Assembly (NCBI RefSeq): GCF_004328075.1
Contig: NZ_SJFN01000011.1
Location: 62,001 to 126,000, forward strand
DNA: 64,000 nt
Reading direction: 5' to 3'
Source: Siculibacillus lacustris
Lineage (GTDB): Bacteria; Pseudomonadota; Alphaproteobacteria; Rhizobiales; Ancalomicrobiaceae
This document shows positions 26,505 to 36,174 of the stretch, piece by piece. The notes below the pieces were generated by a model. That model saw only the letters and a program-made list of their open reading frames with translations, was not told the origin of the DNA and did no database searches. A program made the position numbers and the translations under genes. Every line of letters begins with the position of its first letter. Position 1 is the first letter of the stretch.

Positions 26505-27656
26505 GTGACCCGTCTCTACCTCGACCACAACGCCGGTGCGCCGGTCCGAGCCGATGCCCTCGCGGCGGCGGTGGCGGCGGCCGAAGCCGGCGGCAACCCG
26601 TCGTCGGTGCACGGCGAAGGCCGCGCCGCGCGGCGGCGGATCGAGGAGGCACGGCGCGAGGTGGCCCTGCTCGGCGGCGTGGCCCCCGCCCGGGTGGTGT
26701 TCACCTCCGGCGCGACCGAGGCCAACGCCACGGGGCTGTCGCCGCGCCTGCGCCTCGGGGCGGCGGAGATCCGGGTCGACCGCCTGCTGGTCGGGGCGAC
26801 CGAACACCCCTCGGTGCTGGCCGGCGGCCGTTTCGCGGCGCAAGCGCTCGAGCCCTTGCCGGTCGACGGCGACGGGGTGATCGATCGCGCCCACCTCGCC
26901 CGTCGCCTCGCCGAGTGTCGCGCCGCCGGCGAGACGGTGCTGGTGGCGGTGCAACTGGCCAATTCCGAGACCGGAGTGATCCAGCCGATCGCCGAGATCG
27001 CCGGCCTCGTCCATGCGGCCGGCGCACTGCTGCATTGTGACGCGGTCCAGGCGGCCGGGCGCATCGCCCTCGACGATCCCGCCCTCGACGTCGACATGCT
27101 GTCGCTGTCGGCCCACAAGATCGGCGGATTACCGGGCGTCGGCGCGCTTCTGCTCAGGCGGCCCGACCTCGAGTTGGCGCCGTTGCTGCCCGGCGGCGGC
27201 CAGGAATCCAACCGCCGCGCCGGCACCCAGAACACCCCCGGAATCGTCGCCTTCGGGGTCGCCGCGGCGGCGGCGCGGGCTGGCATACGGGAAATTACGC
27301 AGACAGTTGAGAAGCGGGACTGGTTGGAGACGCAGTTGCGTATTATATCTGGCGATGTGAAAGTCTTCGGCGCCGGTGCGCCGCGCATCGCCAACACCAC
27401 CATGGTGGCGGTGCCGGGGGTCGCGGCGGAGACGGCGGTGATCGCCTTCGATCTCGAAGGCATCGCGGTATCGGCCGGCTCGGCCTGTTCGTCGGGCAAG
27501 GTCGGACCGAGCCACGTCGCGCAGGCGATGGGATTGGGGGCGGATCTGATCCGCTCGGGGATCCGGATCTCGCTGGGGCGGGAGACGACCCGCGCCGATC
27601 TCGAACGCCTGGTCGCGACCTGGGCCGAGGTGATGGGACGGTTGGCGCGAACGTGA
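26505..27656 (+). CDS. iscS: Cysteine desulfurase (IscS/NifS type), head of the SUF operon
   Basis: PLP enzyme of 383 aa that takes sulfur from cysteine for Fe-S cluster assembly. It starts at GTG 26505 (MTRLYLDHNAGAPV). The PLP lysine is K205 in LSAHKIGGLPG, the cofactor His lies in TEHPSV, and the persulfide Cys is C328 in SAGSACSSGKVGPSH. It is the first gene of the suf cluster, 85 bp before sufB; a second, group II desulfurase (sufS) lies in the same operon. Bases 27285-27365 (residues 261-287) use AT-rich codons quite unlike the rest of the gene, although the frame is intact and the residues are plausible. Confidence 0.92.
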   Translation: MTRLYLDHNAGAPVRADALAAAVAAAEAGGNPSSVHGEGRAARRRIEEARREVALLGGVAPARVVFTSGATEANATGLSPRLRLGAAEIRVDRLLVGATEHPSVLAGGRFAAQALEPLPVDGDGVIDRAHLARRLAECRAAGETVLVAVQLANSETGVIQPIAEIAGLVHAAGALLHCDAVQAAGRIALDDPALDVDMLSLSAHKIGGLPGVGALLLRRPDLELAPLLPGGGQESNRRAGTQNTPGIVAFGVAAAAARAGIREITQTVEKRDWLETQLRIISGDVKVFGAGAPRIANTTMVAVPGVAAETAVIAFDLEGIAVSAGSACSSGKVGPSHVAQAMGLGADLIRSGIRISLGRETTRADLERLVATWAEVMGRLART

Positions 27657-27741
27657 GCGACGGCCGCGCCGAGATGGACTAGAGTGACGACGGCTTCTCG
27701 AACCCGCGGTCCTTGAAACCGCGCTGCGAAAAGAGAGCAAG

Positions 27742-29211
<1,470 letters not shown>

Positions 29212-29252
29212 CCGACCTCTGCGTCGCCTTCGTCTCGAGCCTCTGAGGGGTG

Positions 29253-29373
29253 GTCCTCTCCCCCCTTGTGGGGGAGAGACAGAGAGGGGGGTGAGAGCTC
29301 TCCTCCTCCGCAGCGATCGAATGGGGCGCCGCATACCCCCCTCCCTGTCCCTCCCCCACAAGGGGGGAGGGAC
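29253..29373. repeat. Inverted-repeat element between sufB and sufC
   Basis: Two arms of about 40 bp (29253-29292 and 29335-29373) are near-perfect reverse complements. Each arm also holds its own hairpin CTCCCC..CTTGTGGGGGAG. The 42-bp centre has no repeat. This is the layout of small palindromic intergenic repeats common in Rhizobiales genomes. It lies inside the suf operon and would fold into a strong RNA structure, perhaps acting as an mRNA processing or stability element. Confidence 0.75.
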
Positions 29374-29448
29374 GACGTGGCGAGGTGGGCGAAAGAACAC
29401 ATGAATTCGCTGGATCGCCGATTGCGATCGCGACGAAAGGACGACGCG

Positions 29449-30204
29449 ATGCTCGAAATCACCAACCTCCATGCCGAGATCGAATCCGAGGGTCGCGAGA
29501 TCCTGCGCGGGCTCGACCTCGTGGTGAAGCCCGGCGAGATCCACGCGATCATGGGGCCGAACGGCGCCGGCAAGTCGACGCTCAGCCACGTGCTGGCGGG
29601 CAAGCCCGGCTATCTCGTCACCGAAGGCACCGCCACCCTCGACGGCGTCGACCTCCTCGGCCTCGATCCCGCGGCGCGCGCCGCGGCCGGGGTGTTCCTG
29701 GCCTTCCAGTATCCGGTCGAGATCCCCGGGGTCGGCAACGTCACCTTCCTCAAGGCGGCGCTCAACGCCCAGCGCCGCGCCCGCGGCGAGGGCGAGATCT
29801 CGACGCCGGACTTCATGCGCCTGCTGCGCGGCGCCGCCGGCCGCCTGGAGATCTCCCAGGACATGCTGAAGCGGCCGGTCAACGTCGGCTTCTCCGGCGG
29901 CGAGAAGAAGCGCAATGAGATCCTGCAGATGGCGATCCTGCAGCCGAAATTGTGCATCCTCGACGAGACCGATTCCGGCCTCGACATCGACGCGCTGAAG
30001 GTCGTCGCCGAGGGCGTCAACGGGTTGCGCTCGCCGGACCGCGCCTTCGTGGTGATCACCCATTACCAGCGCCTGCTCGACCACATCGTGCCGGACTTCG
30101 TCCACGTGCTCGCCAAGGGCCGGATCGTCAAGTCGGGCGGGCCGGAGCTGGCGCTCGAACTCGAGGCGAAGGGCTATGCCGACTTCGCCGAAGAAGCGGC
30201 GTGA
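29449..30204 (+). CDS. sufC: Fe-S assembly ATPase SufC
   Basis: ABC-type ATPase of 251 aa powering SufBCD. Walker A is GPNGAGKST (36-43), the Q-loop region is AFQYPVEIPG, the signature is SGGEKKRNE (149 on) and Walker B is LCILDETDSGLD (168 on). The H-switch is in VITHYQRLLDHI. The start ATG at 29449 with a GAAAGG site gives the standard N-terminus MLEITNLHAEIE. An earlier in-frame ATG at 29266 lies inside the repeat element and is rejected. sufD begins 10 bp after the stop. Confidence 0.97.
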   Translation: MLEITNLHAEIESEGREILRGLDLVVKPGEIHAIMGPNGAGKSTLSHVLAGKPGYLVTEGTATLDGVDLLGLDPAARAAAGVFLAFQYPVEIPGVGNVTFLKAALNAQRRARGEGEISTPDFMRLLRGAAGRLEISQDMLKRPVNVGFSGGEKKRNEILQMAILQPKLCILDETDSGLDIDALKVVAEGVNGLRSPDRAFVVITHYQRLLDHIVPDFVHVLAKGRIVKSGGPELALELEAKGYADFAEEAA

Positions 30205-30214
30205 AGGAGCGGAC

Positions 30215-31567
30215 ATGACCCTGGTTCCCGCCGCGCTGAAACGCCGGACCCGCGCCGAAACCGCGATCGACGCCGCCTTCGCGGCGGTGCGTGCCGATCT
30301 GCCCGGAGCCGGTCGCTCCGAGGCCTTCGCGCGCTTCGCCACCGACGGTCTGCCGCATCGGCGGATCGAGGCCTATCACTTCACCGACCTGCACACTCTG
30401 GTCACCGCGGCGCCCGAGCCGGCGCGCCGGCCGAGCCCGGAGGTCGCCCGCGCCACCGCGCTCGCCGCCGGGGTCGACGCCTTCGCGGCGGCCGGTGCGG
30501 CGCGCTTCGTGCTCGTCGACGGCTGGTTCTGCCCCGATTTGTCCGATCTCGCCGGCCTCGGCGACGGCGTGAGCGTATCCTCGGTCGGCGCCGGCCTGCT
30601 CGGCGGGCGGCAGCTCGCCGGCCGCGGCCTCGACGGGCTCGGCGAGCGCCTCGCCGACGGCGGCGCGGCGGCCGATCCGCTGGTGGCGCTGGCCTGCGCC
30701 TTCTACACCGACGGCGTGGTGCTGCGGGTCGCCCCCGGCACGCGGATGGCCCGGCCGCTGGAGATCCGCCATCTCGCCTCCGGCGCGTCGGTGTCGGCCC
30801 ATGTCCGCCACCTGATCGTGGTCGGCGACGGCGGCGCGGCCGAGGTCCTCGAGACCCACGCCAGCCCCGACGGCGTCGAGATCCATGCCCATGGCCTGAC
30901 GGAGGCGACGATCGGCGCCGGCGCGACCCTGTCGCTGGTCGATCGCCAGTGCGAGGGCGACCAGGCGATGCGCTTCTCGACGCTCGCGGTGGCGGTCGCC
31001 GACGACGCTGTCCTCGACCACACGGTGGTGACGTTGGGTGCGCGGCTCGCCCGCACCCAGGTCTTCGCCCGGCTCGGCGCGCGGACGCAACTGACCTCGC
31101 GCGGCGCCACGCTGGTGCGCGGCCGGGCGCACGCCGATGCGACGCTGGTGGTCGATCACGTCGGCGAGGACGCGGTCAGCCGCGAACTCTACAAGTCGGC
31201 GGTCGACGACGAGGCGCGCTCGGTGTTCCAGGGGCGGATCCGCGTCGATCCGGTCGCCCAGGGCACCGACGGCCGGATGGGGGCGCACGCCGTGCTGCTC
31301 TCCGATCGCGCCGAGGCGATGGCCAAGCCCGAGCTCGAGATCTTCGCCGACGACGTCGCCTGCGCCCATGGCGCCACCGTCGGGGCGCTCGACGACGCGC
31401 TGAAGTTCTATCTGATGAGCCGCGGCATCCCCGCCGCCGAGACCGAGAAGCTGTTGATCCGCGCCTTCCTCGGCGAAGTCACCGATGCCGTCGCCAGCGA
31501 GCCGGTGCGCGCGGTGATCGAGGCCGACGTCGAGGCGTGGATCGACGGACGGGAGAGAAGCGCATGA
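30215..31567 (+). CDS. sufD: Fe-S assembly protein SufD
   Basis: A 450-aa partner of SufB in the SufBCD scaffold. Although less conserved than SufB, it shows the SufD blocks FATDGLPHRRIEAYHFTDL near the N-terminus, RSVFQGRIRVDPVAQGTDG, LSDRAEAMAKPELEIFADDV and CAHGATVGALDDALKFYLMS, and a C-terminal helix LIRAFLGEVTD. The start at 30215 follows AAGGAGC. Its stop overlaps the sufS start (ATGA at 31564-31567), so the two are translationally coupled. Confidence 0.95.
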   Translation: MTLVPAALKRRTRAETAIDAAFAAVRADLPGAGRSEAFARFATDGLPHRRIEAYHFTDLHTLVTAAPEPARRPSPEVARATALAAGVDAFAAAGAARFVLVDGWFCPDLSDLAGLGDGVSVSSVGAGLLGGRQLAGRGLDGLGERLADGGAAADPLVALACAFYTDGVVLRVAPGTRMARPLEIRHLASGASVSAHVRHLIVVGDGGAAEVLETHASPDGVEIHAHGLTEATIGAGATLSLVDRQCEGDQAMRFSTLAVAVADDAVLDHTVVTLGARLARTQVFARLGARTQLTSRGATLVRGRAHADATLVVDHVGEDAVSRELYKSAVDDEARSVFQGRIRVDPVAQGTDGRMGAHAVLLSDRAEAMAKPELEIFADDVACAHGATVGALDDALKFYLMSRGIPAAETEKLLIRAFLGEVTDAVASEPVRAVIEADVEAWIDGRERSA

Positions 31568-32805
31568 ACGTGAACGCCGGTCCGATCGCGACCTACGACG
31601 TCGAGGCGGTGCGCCGCGACTTCCCGATCCTCGCCACCACGGTCAACGACCATCCGCTGGTCTATCTCGACAACGGCGCCTCGGCCCAGAAGCCGAAGGC
31701 TGTGATGGACGAGATGGTCGACGTGATGAGCCGGCGCTACGCCAACGTCCATCGCGGTCTGCATCACCTCGCCAATGCCGCGACCGAGGCCTACGAAGGC
31801 GCCCGCGAGATCGTGCGCGGCTTCATCGGTGCGGCGTCCGTCGACGAGATCGTGTTCACCAAGTCGTCGACCGAGGCGATCAATCTGGTCGCCAATTCGC
31901 TCGGTCAGTCGATCGGCGAGGGTGACGAGATCATCCTGTCGATTCTCGAACATCATTCCAACATCGTGCCCTGGCATTTTCTTCGGGAACGCAAGGGCGC
32001 GGTGATCAAGTGGGCGCCGATCGCCGACGACGGCAGCTTCCTCCTCGACGAGTTCGAGAAGCTGCTGTCGCCGCGGACCAGGATCGTGGCGATCACCCAC
32101 ATGTCCAACGTCACCGGCACGGTGGTGCCGGTCAAGGAGGTCGCCCGCCTCGCCCATGCGGTCGGCGCCAAGGTGCTGGTCGACGGCAGCCAGGGCGCGG
32201 TGCATCTGCCGGTCGACGTGGTCGATCTCGACTGCGACTTCTACTGCATCACCGGCCACAAGCTCTATGGGCCGACCGGCATCGGCGCGCTCTACGGCAA
32301 GACCGAAGTGCTCGCGGCGATGCCGCCGTTCCTGGGCGGCGGCGAGATGATCCTCGAGGTCGCCGAGGACCGGGTGACCTACGGCGCGCCACCGCAGCGC
32401 TTCGAGGCCGGCACGCCGCCGATCGTCGAAGCCGCCGGGCTCGGCGCGGCGCTGCGCTACATGGAGAAGCTCGGGCGGGCGGCGATCGCCGCGCACGAGG
32501 CGGATCTCGCGGCCTATGCCCATCGCCGGCTGTCGAGCCTCAATTCGGTGCGGATCTTCGGCAATGCCCCGGGCAAGGGGGCGATCGTCGCCTTCGAGAT
32601 GACCGGGGCCCATGCCCACGACGTCGCGACCATCCTCGATCGCTACGGCATCGCGGTCAGGGCCGGCACCCACTGCGCCCAGCCGCTGCTGAAGCGCTAC
32701 GGCGTGTCGTCGACCTGCCGGGCGTCGTTCGGCCTCTACAATACCCGCGACGAGGTCGACCAGCTGGTCGAAGGCCTCGCCCGGGCCCAGGCCTTCTTCT
32801 CGTGA
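31564..32805 (+). CDS. sufS: Group II cysteine desulfurase SufS
   Basis: PLP enzyme of 413 aa supplying sulfur to the SUF scaffold. The PLP lysine is K233 (CITGHKLYGPTG) and the active Cys is C371 (VRAGTHCAQPLL), within the short loop typical of SufS. Other blocks are VYLDNGASAQKPKAV, ANVHRGLHHLANAAT and FTKSSTEAINLVANSL. SufS enzymes normally need a SufE or SufU sulfur acceptor; none is encoded in this window. The operon thus has two desulfurases of different groups (with the one at 26505), which is usual in this bacterial class. Confidence 0.96.
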   Translation: MNVNAGPIATYDVEAVRRDFPILATTVNDHPLVYLDNGASAQKPKAVMDEMVDVMSRRYANVHRGLHHLANAATEAYEGAREIVRGFIGAASVDEIVFTKSSTEAINLVANSLGQSIGEGDEIILSILEHHSNIVPWHFLRERKGAVIKWAPIADDGSFLLDEFEKLLSPRTRIVAITHMSNVTGTVVPVKEVARLAHAVGAKVLVDGSQGAVHLPVDVVDLDCDFYCITGHKLYGPTGIGALYGKTEVLAAMPPFLGGGEMILEVAEDRVTYGAPPQRFEAGTPPIVEAAGLGAALRYMEKLGRAAIAAHEADLAAYAHRRLSSLNSVRIFGNAPGKGAIVAFEMTGAHAHDVATILDRYGIAVRAGTHCAQPLLKRYGVSSTCRASFGLYNTRDEVDQLVEGLARAQAFFS

Positions 32806-32861
32806 CCTTCCCACAAGCTCCCCGCGTCGTCGACGCGGGACCGATCGCCAGGGGGCGGACG

Positions 32862-33248
32862 ATGGACTCAGCAGAACCGGACTTCTCGGCGGGACCCGCC
32901 GCGGTGACCACCTCCGGCGGCTCGGCGATCCCGCCGATGGAACTGGCACGGTTGACCGACGACATCGTCGGCGCCCTGAAGACCGTCTACGACCCGGAGA
33001 TTCCGGCCGACATCTACGAGCTCGGTCTGATCTACAAGGTCGACATCGACGACGATCGCAACATCGCGATCGACATGACGCTGACCGCGCCGGGCTGCCC
33101 GGTGGCCGGCGAGATGCCCGAATGGGTCAAGAATGCCGTGTCGGCGGTACCGGGCGTCAACGAAGTCACGGTGGCGATGGTGTTCGATCCGCCGTGGGAC
33201 CAGACGCGCATGTCGGACGAGGCGCGCATCGCCCTCGACATGTATTGA
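32862..33248 (+). CDS. sufT: SUF-associated DUF59 protein SufT
   Basis: A 128-aa MIP18/DUF59-family protein that assists Fe-S protein maturation. The core shows YDPEIPADIYELGLIYKV, MTLTAPGCPVAGEMP (with the conserved family Cys) and VFDPPWDQTRMSDEARIAL. A poorly conserved N-terminal tail of about 35 residues precedes the domain. It lies between sufS and the A-type carrier gene in one operon, and its position supports the SufT role rather than a phenylacetate (PaaD) one. Confidence 0.93.
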   Translation: MDSAEPDFSAGPAAVTTSGGSAIPPMELARLTDDIVGALKTVYDPEIPADIYELGLIYKVDIDDDRNIAIDMTLTAPGCPVAGEMPEWVKNAVSAVPGVNEVTVAMVFDPPWDQTRMSDEARIALDMY

Positions 33249-33268
33249 GCGACCAGAGAGGACGAGGA

Positions 33269-33631
33269 ATGGGACTGTTCGGTGATCTTCCGGTGGTCAA
33301 GCTGACCGATGCCGCGGTGGCCCGGGTCAAGGCGATCGTCGCCGCCTCGGCGACGCCGCTCGCCGGGTTGCGGCTCGGCCTCGAGAAGGGCGGCTGCGCC
33401 GGCATGACCTACACCTTCACGATGGTCGAGACGCCCGATCCGCGCGACGACGTGGTCGCCATCGACGGCGTCCAGGTGTTCGTCGACCCGTCGGCGACGC
33501 TGTTCCTGCTCGGCACCACGGTCGACTTCCAGACCACCAAGATGGCCTCGACCTTCGTGTTCGAGAACCCCAACCAGGTCTCGGCCTGCGGCTGCGGCGA
33601 ATCGGTGGCGATCGAACCCGCCAAGGTGTGA
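33269..33631 (+). CDS. sufA: A-type Fe-S carrier SufA/IscA
   Basis: A 120-aa carrier that passes Fe-S clusters to target proteins. The three ligand cysteines are present: C43 (KGGCAGM), C107 and C109 (SACGCGES). LTDAAVARVKAIVA opens the domain as expected. The start ATG at 33269 follows GAGGACGAGG, 20 bp after sufT. It is the last gene of the suf operon; no clear hairpin terminator follows before the LysE gene at 33743. Confidence 0.94.
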   Translation: MGLFGDLPVVKLTDAAVARVKAIVAASATPLAGLRLGLEKGGCAGMTYTFTMVETPDPRDDVVAIDGVQVFVDPSATLFLLGTTVDFQTTKMASTFVFENPNQVSACGCGESVAIEPAKV

Positions 33632-33742
33632 GGCGAGCAGCGGCGCTTCCGCGCTCTGCCGCGGTGGCGTGTGGCGGCGCCTTGACCGCGTGCGGGCCTC
33701 ATGTCAGCAATCCTGACCTGATCGTCGGGGTCGAGAACCGCC

Positions 33743-34408
33743 ATGTCCGCAGCCGATCCCTTCGTCGCTCTGTTCCTGTTCTCGCTGATCTCGGCCTGCA
33801 CGCCGGGGCCGAACAACGTCATGTTGCTCGCTTCCGGGGTCAATTTCGGCTTCCGGCGCACCGTGCCGCACATGGCCGGGGTGTCGATCGGCTTTCCGGT
33901 GATGATGGCGGCGGTGGCGCTGGGGCTCGGCTCGGCGTTTCGCGCCGAACCGCGGATCCACGACGTGATCGAGGTGATCGGCGTCGTCTATCTCCTGTGG
34001 CTCGCCTGGAAGATCGCCGCGGCGCCGGTCGGCGTCGAGATCGGCCCGAGTGCCCCCGACGCCGCGGATGGCCGTCCGCGCTCGTCGGCGCGGCCGATGA
34101 GCTTCCTCGCGGCGGTCGCCTTCCAATGGGTCAACGTCAAGGCCTGGATCATCGCCATCTCGGCGGTGTCGGTCTACGTGCCCGAGAGCTATACGGCGAT
34201 CGGCGGAGCGGCGCTGCTGTTCGGTGTCACCCTGATCACCGGGGTGATCTCGACCGTCCAGTGGGCGGCCTTCGGCAGTCTGGTGGCGCGGTTCCTGCGC
34301 GAGCCGATGCGGCTTCGAATCTTCAACGTGACCATGGCGGCGCTGCTGATCGTGTCGCTGTGGCCGGCGGCGGTCGACATCGCCGGCTGGTTCGGCATCC
34401 GGGGGTGA
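33743..34408 (+). CDS. LysE/RhtB-family exporter
   Basis: Inner-membrane protein of 221 aa with five to six hydrophobic segments. The family signature CTPGPNNVMLLASG follows the first helix, and FRRTVPHMAGVSIGFPVMM opens the second. AFQWVNVKAWIIAISAVSVY marks the C-terminal half. Such proteins export amino acids or related small molecules; the substrate here is unknown. The TfoX-domain gene begins 4 bp after its stop, so the two are probably co-transcribed. Confidence 0.88.
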   Translation: MSAADPFVALFLFSLISACTPGPNNVMLLASGVNFGFRRTVPHMAGVSIGFPVMMAAVALGLGSAFRAEPRIHDVIEVIGVVYLLWLAWKIAAAPVGVEIGPSAPDAADGRPRSSARPMSFLAAVAFQWVNVKAWIIAISAVSVYVPESYTAIGGAALLFGVTLITGVISTVQWAAFGSLVARFLREPMRLRIFNVTMAALLIVSLWPAAVDIAGWFGIRG

Positions 34409-34412
34409 GGCC

Positions 34413-34793
34413 ATGGACGACGGCACCATCGAATTGTTGCGCGAGTTCTGCGAGCCGCTCGGGCCGGTCGCCTTCAAGCGGATGTTCGGCGGTTGGGGCC
34501 TGATGGCCGAGGGGCGGATGTTCGCGCTGGTCGCCGGCGACGTGTTGCACTTCAAGGTCGACGACGAGAGCGCCGGCTTCTACGAGGCGCGGGGGCTCGA
34601 GCGCTTCGCCTACACCACCAAGGGCGGGCGGCGCACGGTGATGAGCTATGCCCGGGCGCCGGAAGAGGTGTTCGACGACCCTGACGCCTTCGCCGAGCGG
34701 GCGCAGGCGGCGATCGCCGCGGCCCGACGCACCGCGCTGGCGGCGGCCGAACCGCGGCGGCGGGCGCGGCGCCCGGCGTTTCCGGTCGAGTGA
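34413..34793 (+). CDS. TfoX N-terminal domain protein
   Basis: A 126-aa protein containing only the TfoX/Sxy N-terminal domain: LLREFCEPLGPVAFKRMFGG, GLMAEGRMFALVAGDVLHFK, FYEARGLERFAYTTKGG and VMSYARAPEEVFDD. The C-terminal DNA-binding-like half of competence regulator Sxy is absent, and the chain ends in an Ala/Arg-rich tail. Single-domain versions are widespread and their function is not established; a competence role should not be assumed. It is probably in an operon with the exporter gene just upstream. Confidence 0.88.
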   Translation: MDDGTIELLREFCEPLGPVAFKRMFGGWGLMAEGRMFALVAGDVLHFKVDDESAGFYEARGLERFAYTTKGGRRTVMSYARAPEEVFDDPDAFAERAQAAIAAARRTALAAAEPRRRARRPAFPVE

Positions 34794-34931
34794 TCGGCGG
34801 TCGCCGGCGAGATCCTGCGACTTGCGTGGTTGCCCCGATGGCGGTTTCGGTCGATAAGGCGGGCGGCCTCGCGAGGTGCCGCCGTGACGGCGACCCGCGA
34901 GACGGGACACACGAACCAAGGACCGAGCCAC

Positions 34932-35408
34932 ATGAGCGATCTCGACCCGGAAAACACCCTCGTCATCGAAACCACCAAGGGCCGCGTGGTGATCGCCATG
35001 CGTCCGGACCTCGCCCCCAAGCACGTCGCCCACATCAAGACCCTGGTGCGTGAAGGCTTCTACGACGGCATCGTGTTCCATCGGGTGATCGAGGGCTTCA
35101 TGGCCCAGACCGGCTGCCCGAACGGCACCGGCACCGGCGGCTCGAAGTACCCGAACCTGCCCGCCGAATTCAACGCCGAGCCGCATGTCCGCGGCACCGC
35201 CTCGATGGCCCGCGCCCAGAGCCCGAATTCGGCCAATTCGCAGTTCTTCATCTGCTTCGGCGATGCCGGCTTCCTCAACCGTCAGTACACGGTGTGGGGC
35301 GCGGTGGTCGAAGGCATGGAGAACGTCGACAAGATCAAGCGCGGCGAGCCGGTCAAGGATCCCGACAAGATGATCTCGGTCAAGGTGTTGGCCGACATCG
35401 CGGCGTGA
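34932..35408 (+). CDS. Peptidyl-prolyl cis-trans isomerase, cyclophilin type
   Basis: Cytosolic cyclophilin of 158 aa, without a signal peptide, that speeds up proline isomerisation during folding. Active-site blocks are GIVFHRVIEGFMAQTGCPNG, ASMARAQSPNSANSQFFI (catalytic surroundings) and NRQYTVWGAVVEGM. The start ATG at 34932 matches the usual N-terminus ahead of LVIETTKGRVVIAMRPDLAP. A strong hairpin terminator follows. Confidence 0.95.
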   Translation: MSDLDPENTLVIETTKGRVVIAMRPDLAPKHVAHIKTLVREGFYDGIVFHRVIEGFMAQTGCPNGTGTGGSKYPNLPAEFNAEPHVRGTASMARAQSPNSANSQFFICFGDAGFLNRQYTVWGAVVEGMENVDKIKRGEPVKDPDKMISVKVLADIAA

Positions 35409-35447
35409 GCCGAGGGCGCCGCGGCGCCTGCCGATGCGAGTCCTGCG

Positions 35448-35474
35448 ACGGCCGGAGCCTCACGCTCCGGCCGT
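35448..35474 (+). terminator. Rho-independent terminator after the cyclophilin gene
   Basis: Perfect 11-bp stem ACGGCCGGAGC / GCTCCGGCCGT with a 5-base loop, followed by TTGCTTTT. Confidence 0.88.
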
Positions 35475-35605
35475 TTGCTTTTGGAGTGCGTGAATTCTGC
35501 AATCTGCGATTGCTTTTTCCCGCGCCCGGCGCGAGATTCGGTCGGGCGCTCCATTCTTGTAGTGACATTTAATCGGAGTCGGCCTAATCTTCGCGGAGGT
35601 CGATC

Positions 35606-35893
35606 GTGGAGATCACCTGGGATCCCGCCAAGCGCGACGCCACGCTCGCCGAGCGCGGCCTCGATTTCGCCGACGCCGCGCTGGTCTTCGACGGCGTGCA
35701 TTTCGACATCCCGGACCGACGCTTCGACTACGGCGAGGTGCGGATCGCCACTTTCGGCTTTCTGCGTCTGCGGATGGTGTCGGTGGTGTGGACGGCGCGC
35801 GGCGAGAGCCGCCGGATCATTTCGATGAGGTATGCCAATGACCGGGAACGCAGGCGTTTCGAAGAAGCCCTCCGGCGAATGGGTGGATCCTGA
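35606..35893 (+). CDS. brnT: BrnT-family toxin
   Basis: Ribonuclease toxin of 95 aa in the RelE-like BrnT fold. Family marks are ITWDPAKRDATLAERGLDF at the start, VFDGVHFDIPDRRFDYGEVR, and the C-terminal RRIISMRYANDRERRRFEEA with the basic and aromatic residues of the active face. It starts at GTG 35606 behind GGAGG. The antitoxin gene begins inside its 3' end (about 56-bp overlap), the typical toxin-first order of brnTA. The AT-richer leader at 35480-35580 should carry the self-regulated promoter. Confidence 0.93.
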   Translation: MEITWDPAKRDATLAERGLDFADAALVFDGVHFDIPDRRFDYGEVRIATFGFLRLRMVSVVWTARGESRRIISMRYANDRERRRFEEALRRMGGS

Positions 35894-36119
35894 CGACGCG
35901 CCGGAGTGGACCGACGAGATGTTCGAGCGCGCCGATCTCTACGTCGGCGAGACGCTGATCCGGCGCGGCCGGCCGAAATCCGCCACCCCCAAGGTCGCGG
36001 TCAACATCCGCCTGTCGGCCGACGTCGTCGCCCGGTTCAAGGCCGGCGGCCGCGGCTGGCAGACGCGGATCGACGCGGCGCTGAAGGACTGGCTGGCGGC
36101 GCACCCCGAGGCCGGGTGA
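35838..36119 (+). CDS. brnA: BrnA-family antitoxin
   Basis: Antitoxin of about 93 aa. The acidic N-terminal part (WVDPDDAPEWTDEMFERADL) should cover BrnT, and the C-terminal ribbon-helix-helix (VAVNIRLSADVVARFKAGGR then WQTRIDAALKDWL) should bind the operon promoter for autorepression. Two in-frame ATGs (35832, 35838) lie inside the brnT gene; the second is preferred only slightly. The pair sits between a terminator and queA in an otherwise core region, so it is a small accessory insertion. Confidence 0.92.
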   Translation: MTGNAGVSKKPSGEWVDPDDAPEWTDEMFERADLYVGETLIRRGRPKSATPKVAVNIRLSADVVARFKAGGRGWQTRIDAALKDWLAAHPEAG

Positions 36120-36174
36120 GGGCCGGGGCGGGAGGCGCTGGCTTTTCGGCCCCTGCTTCGGGTAAGACACCCCG

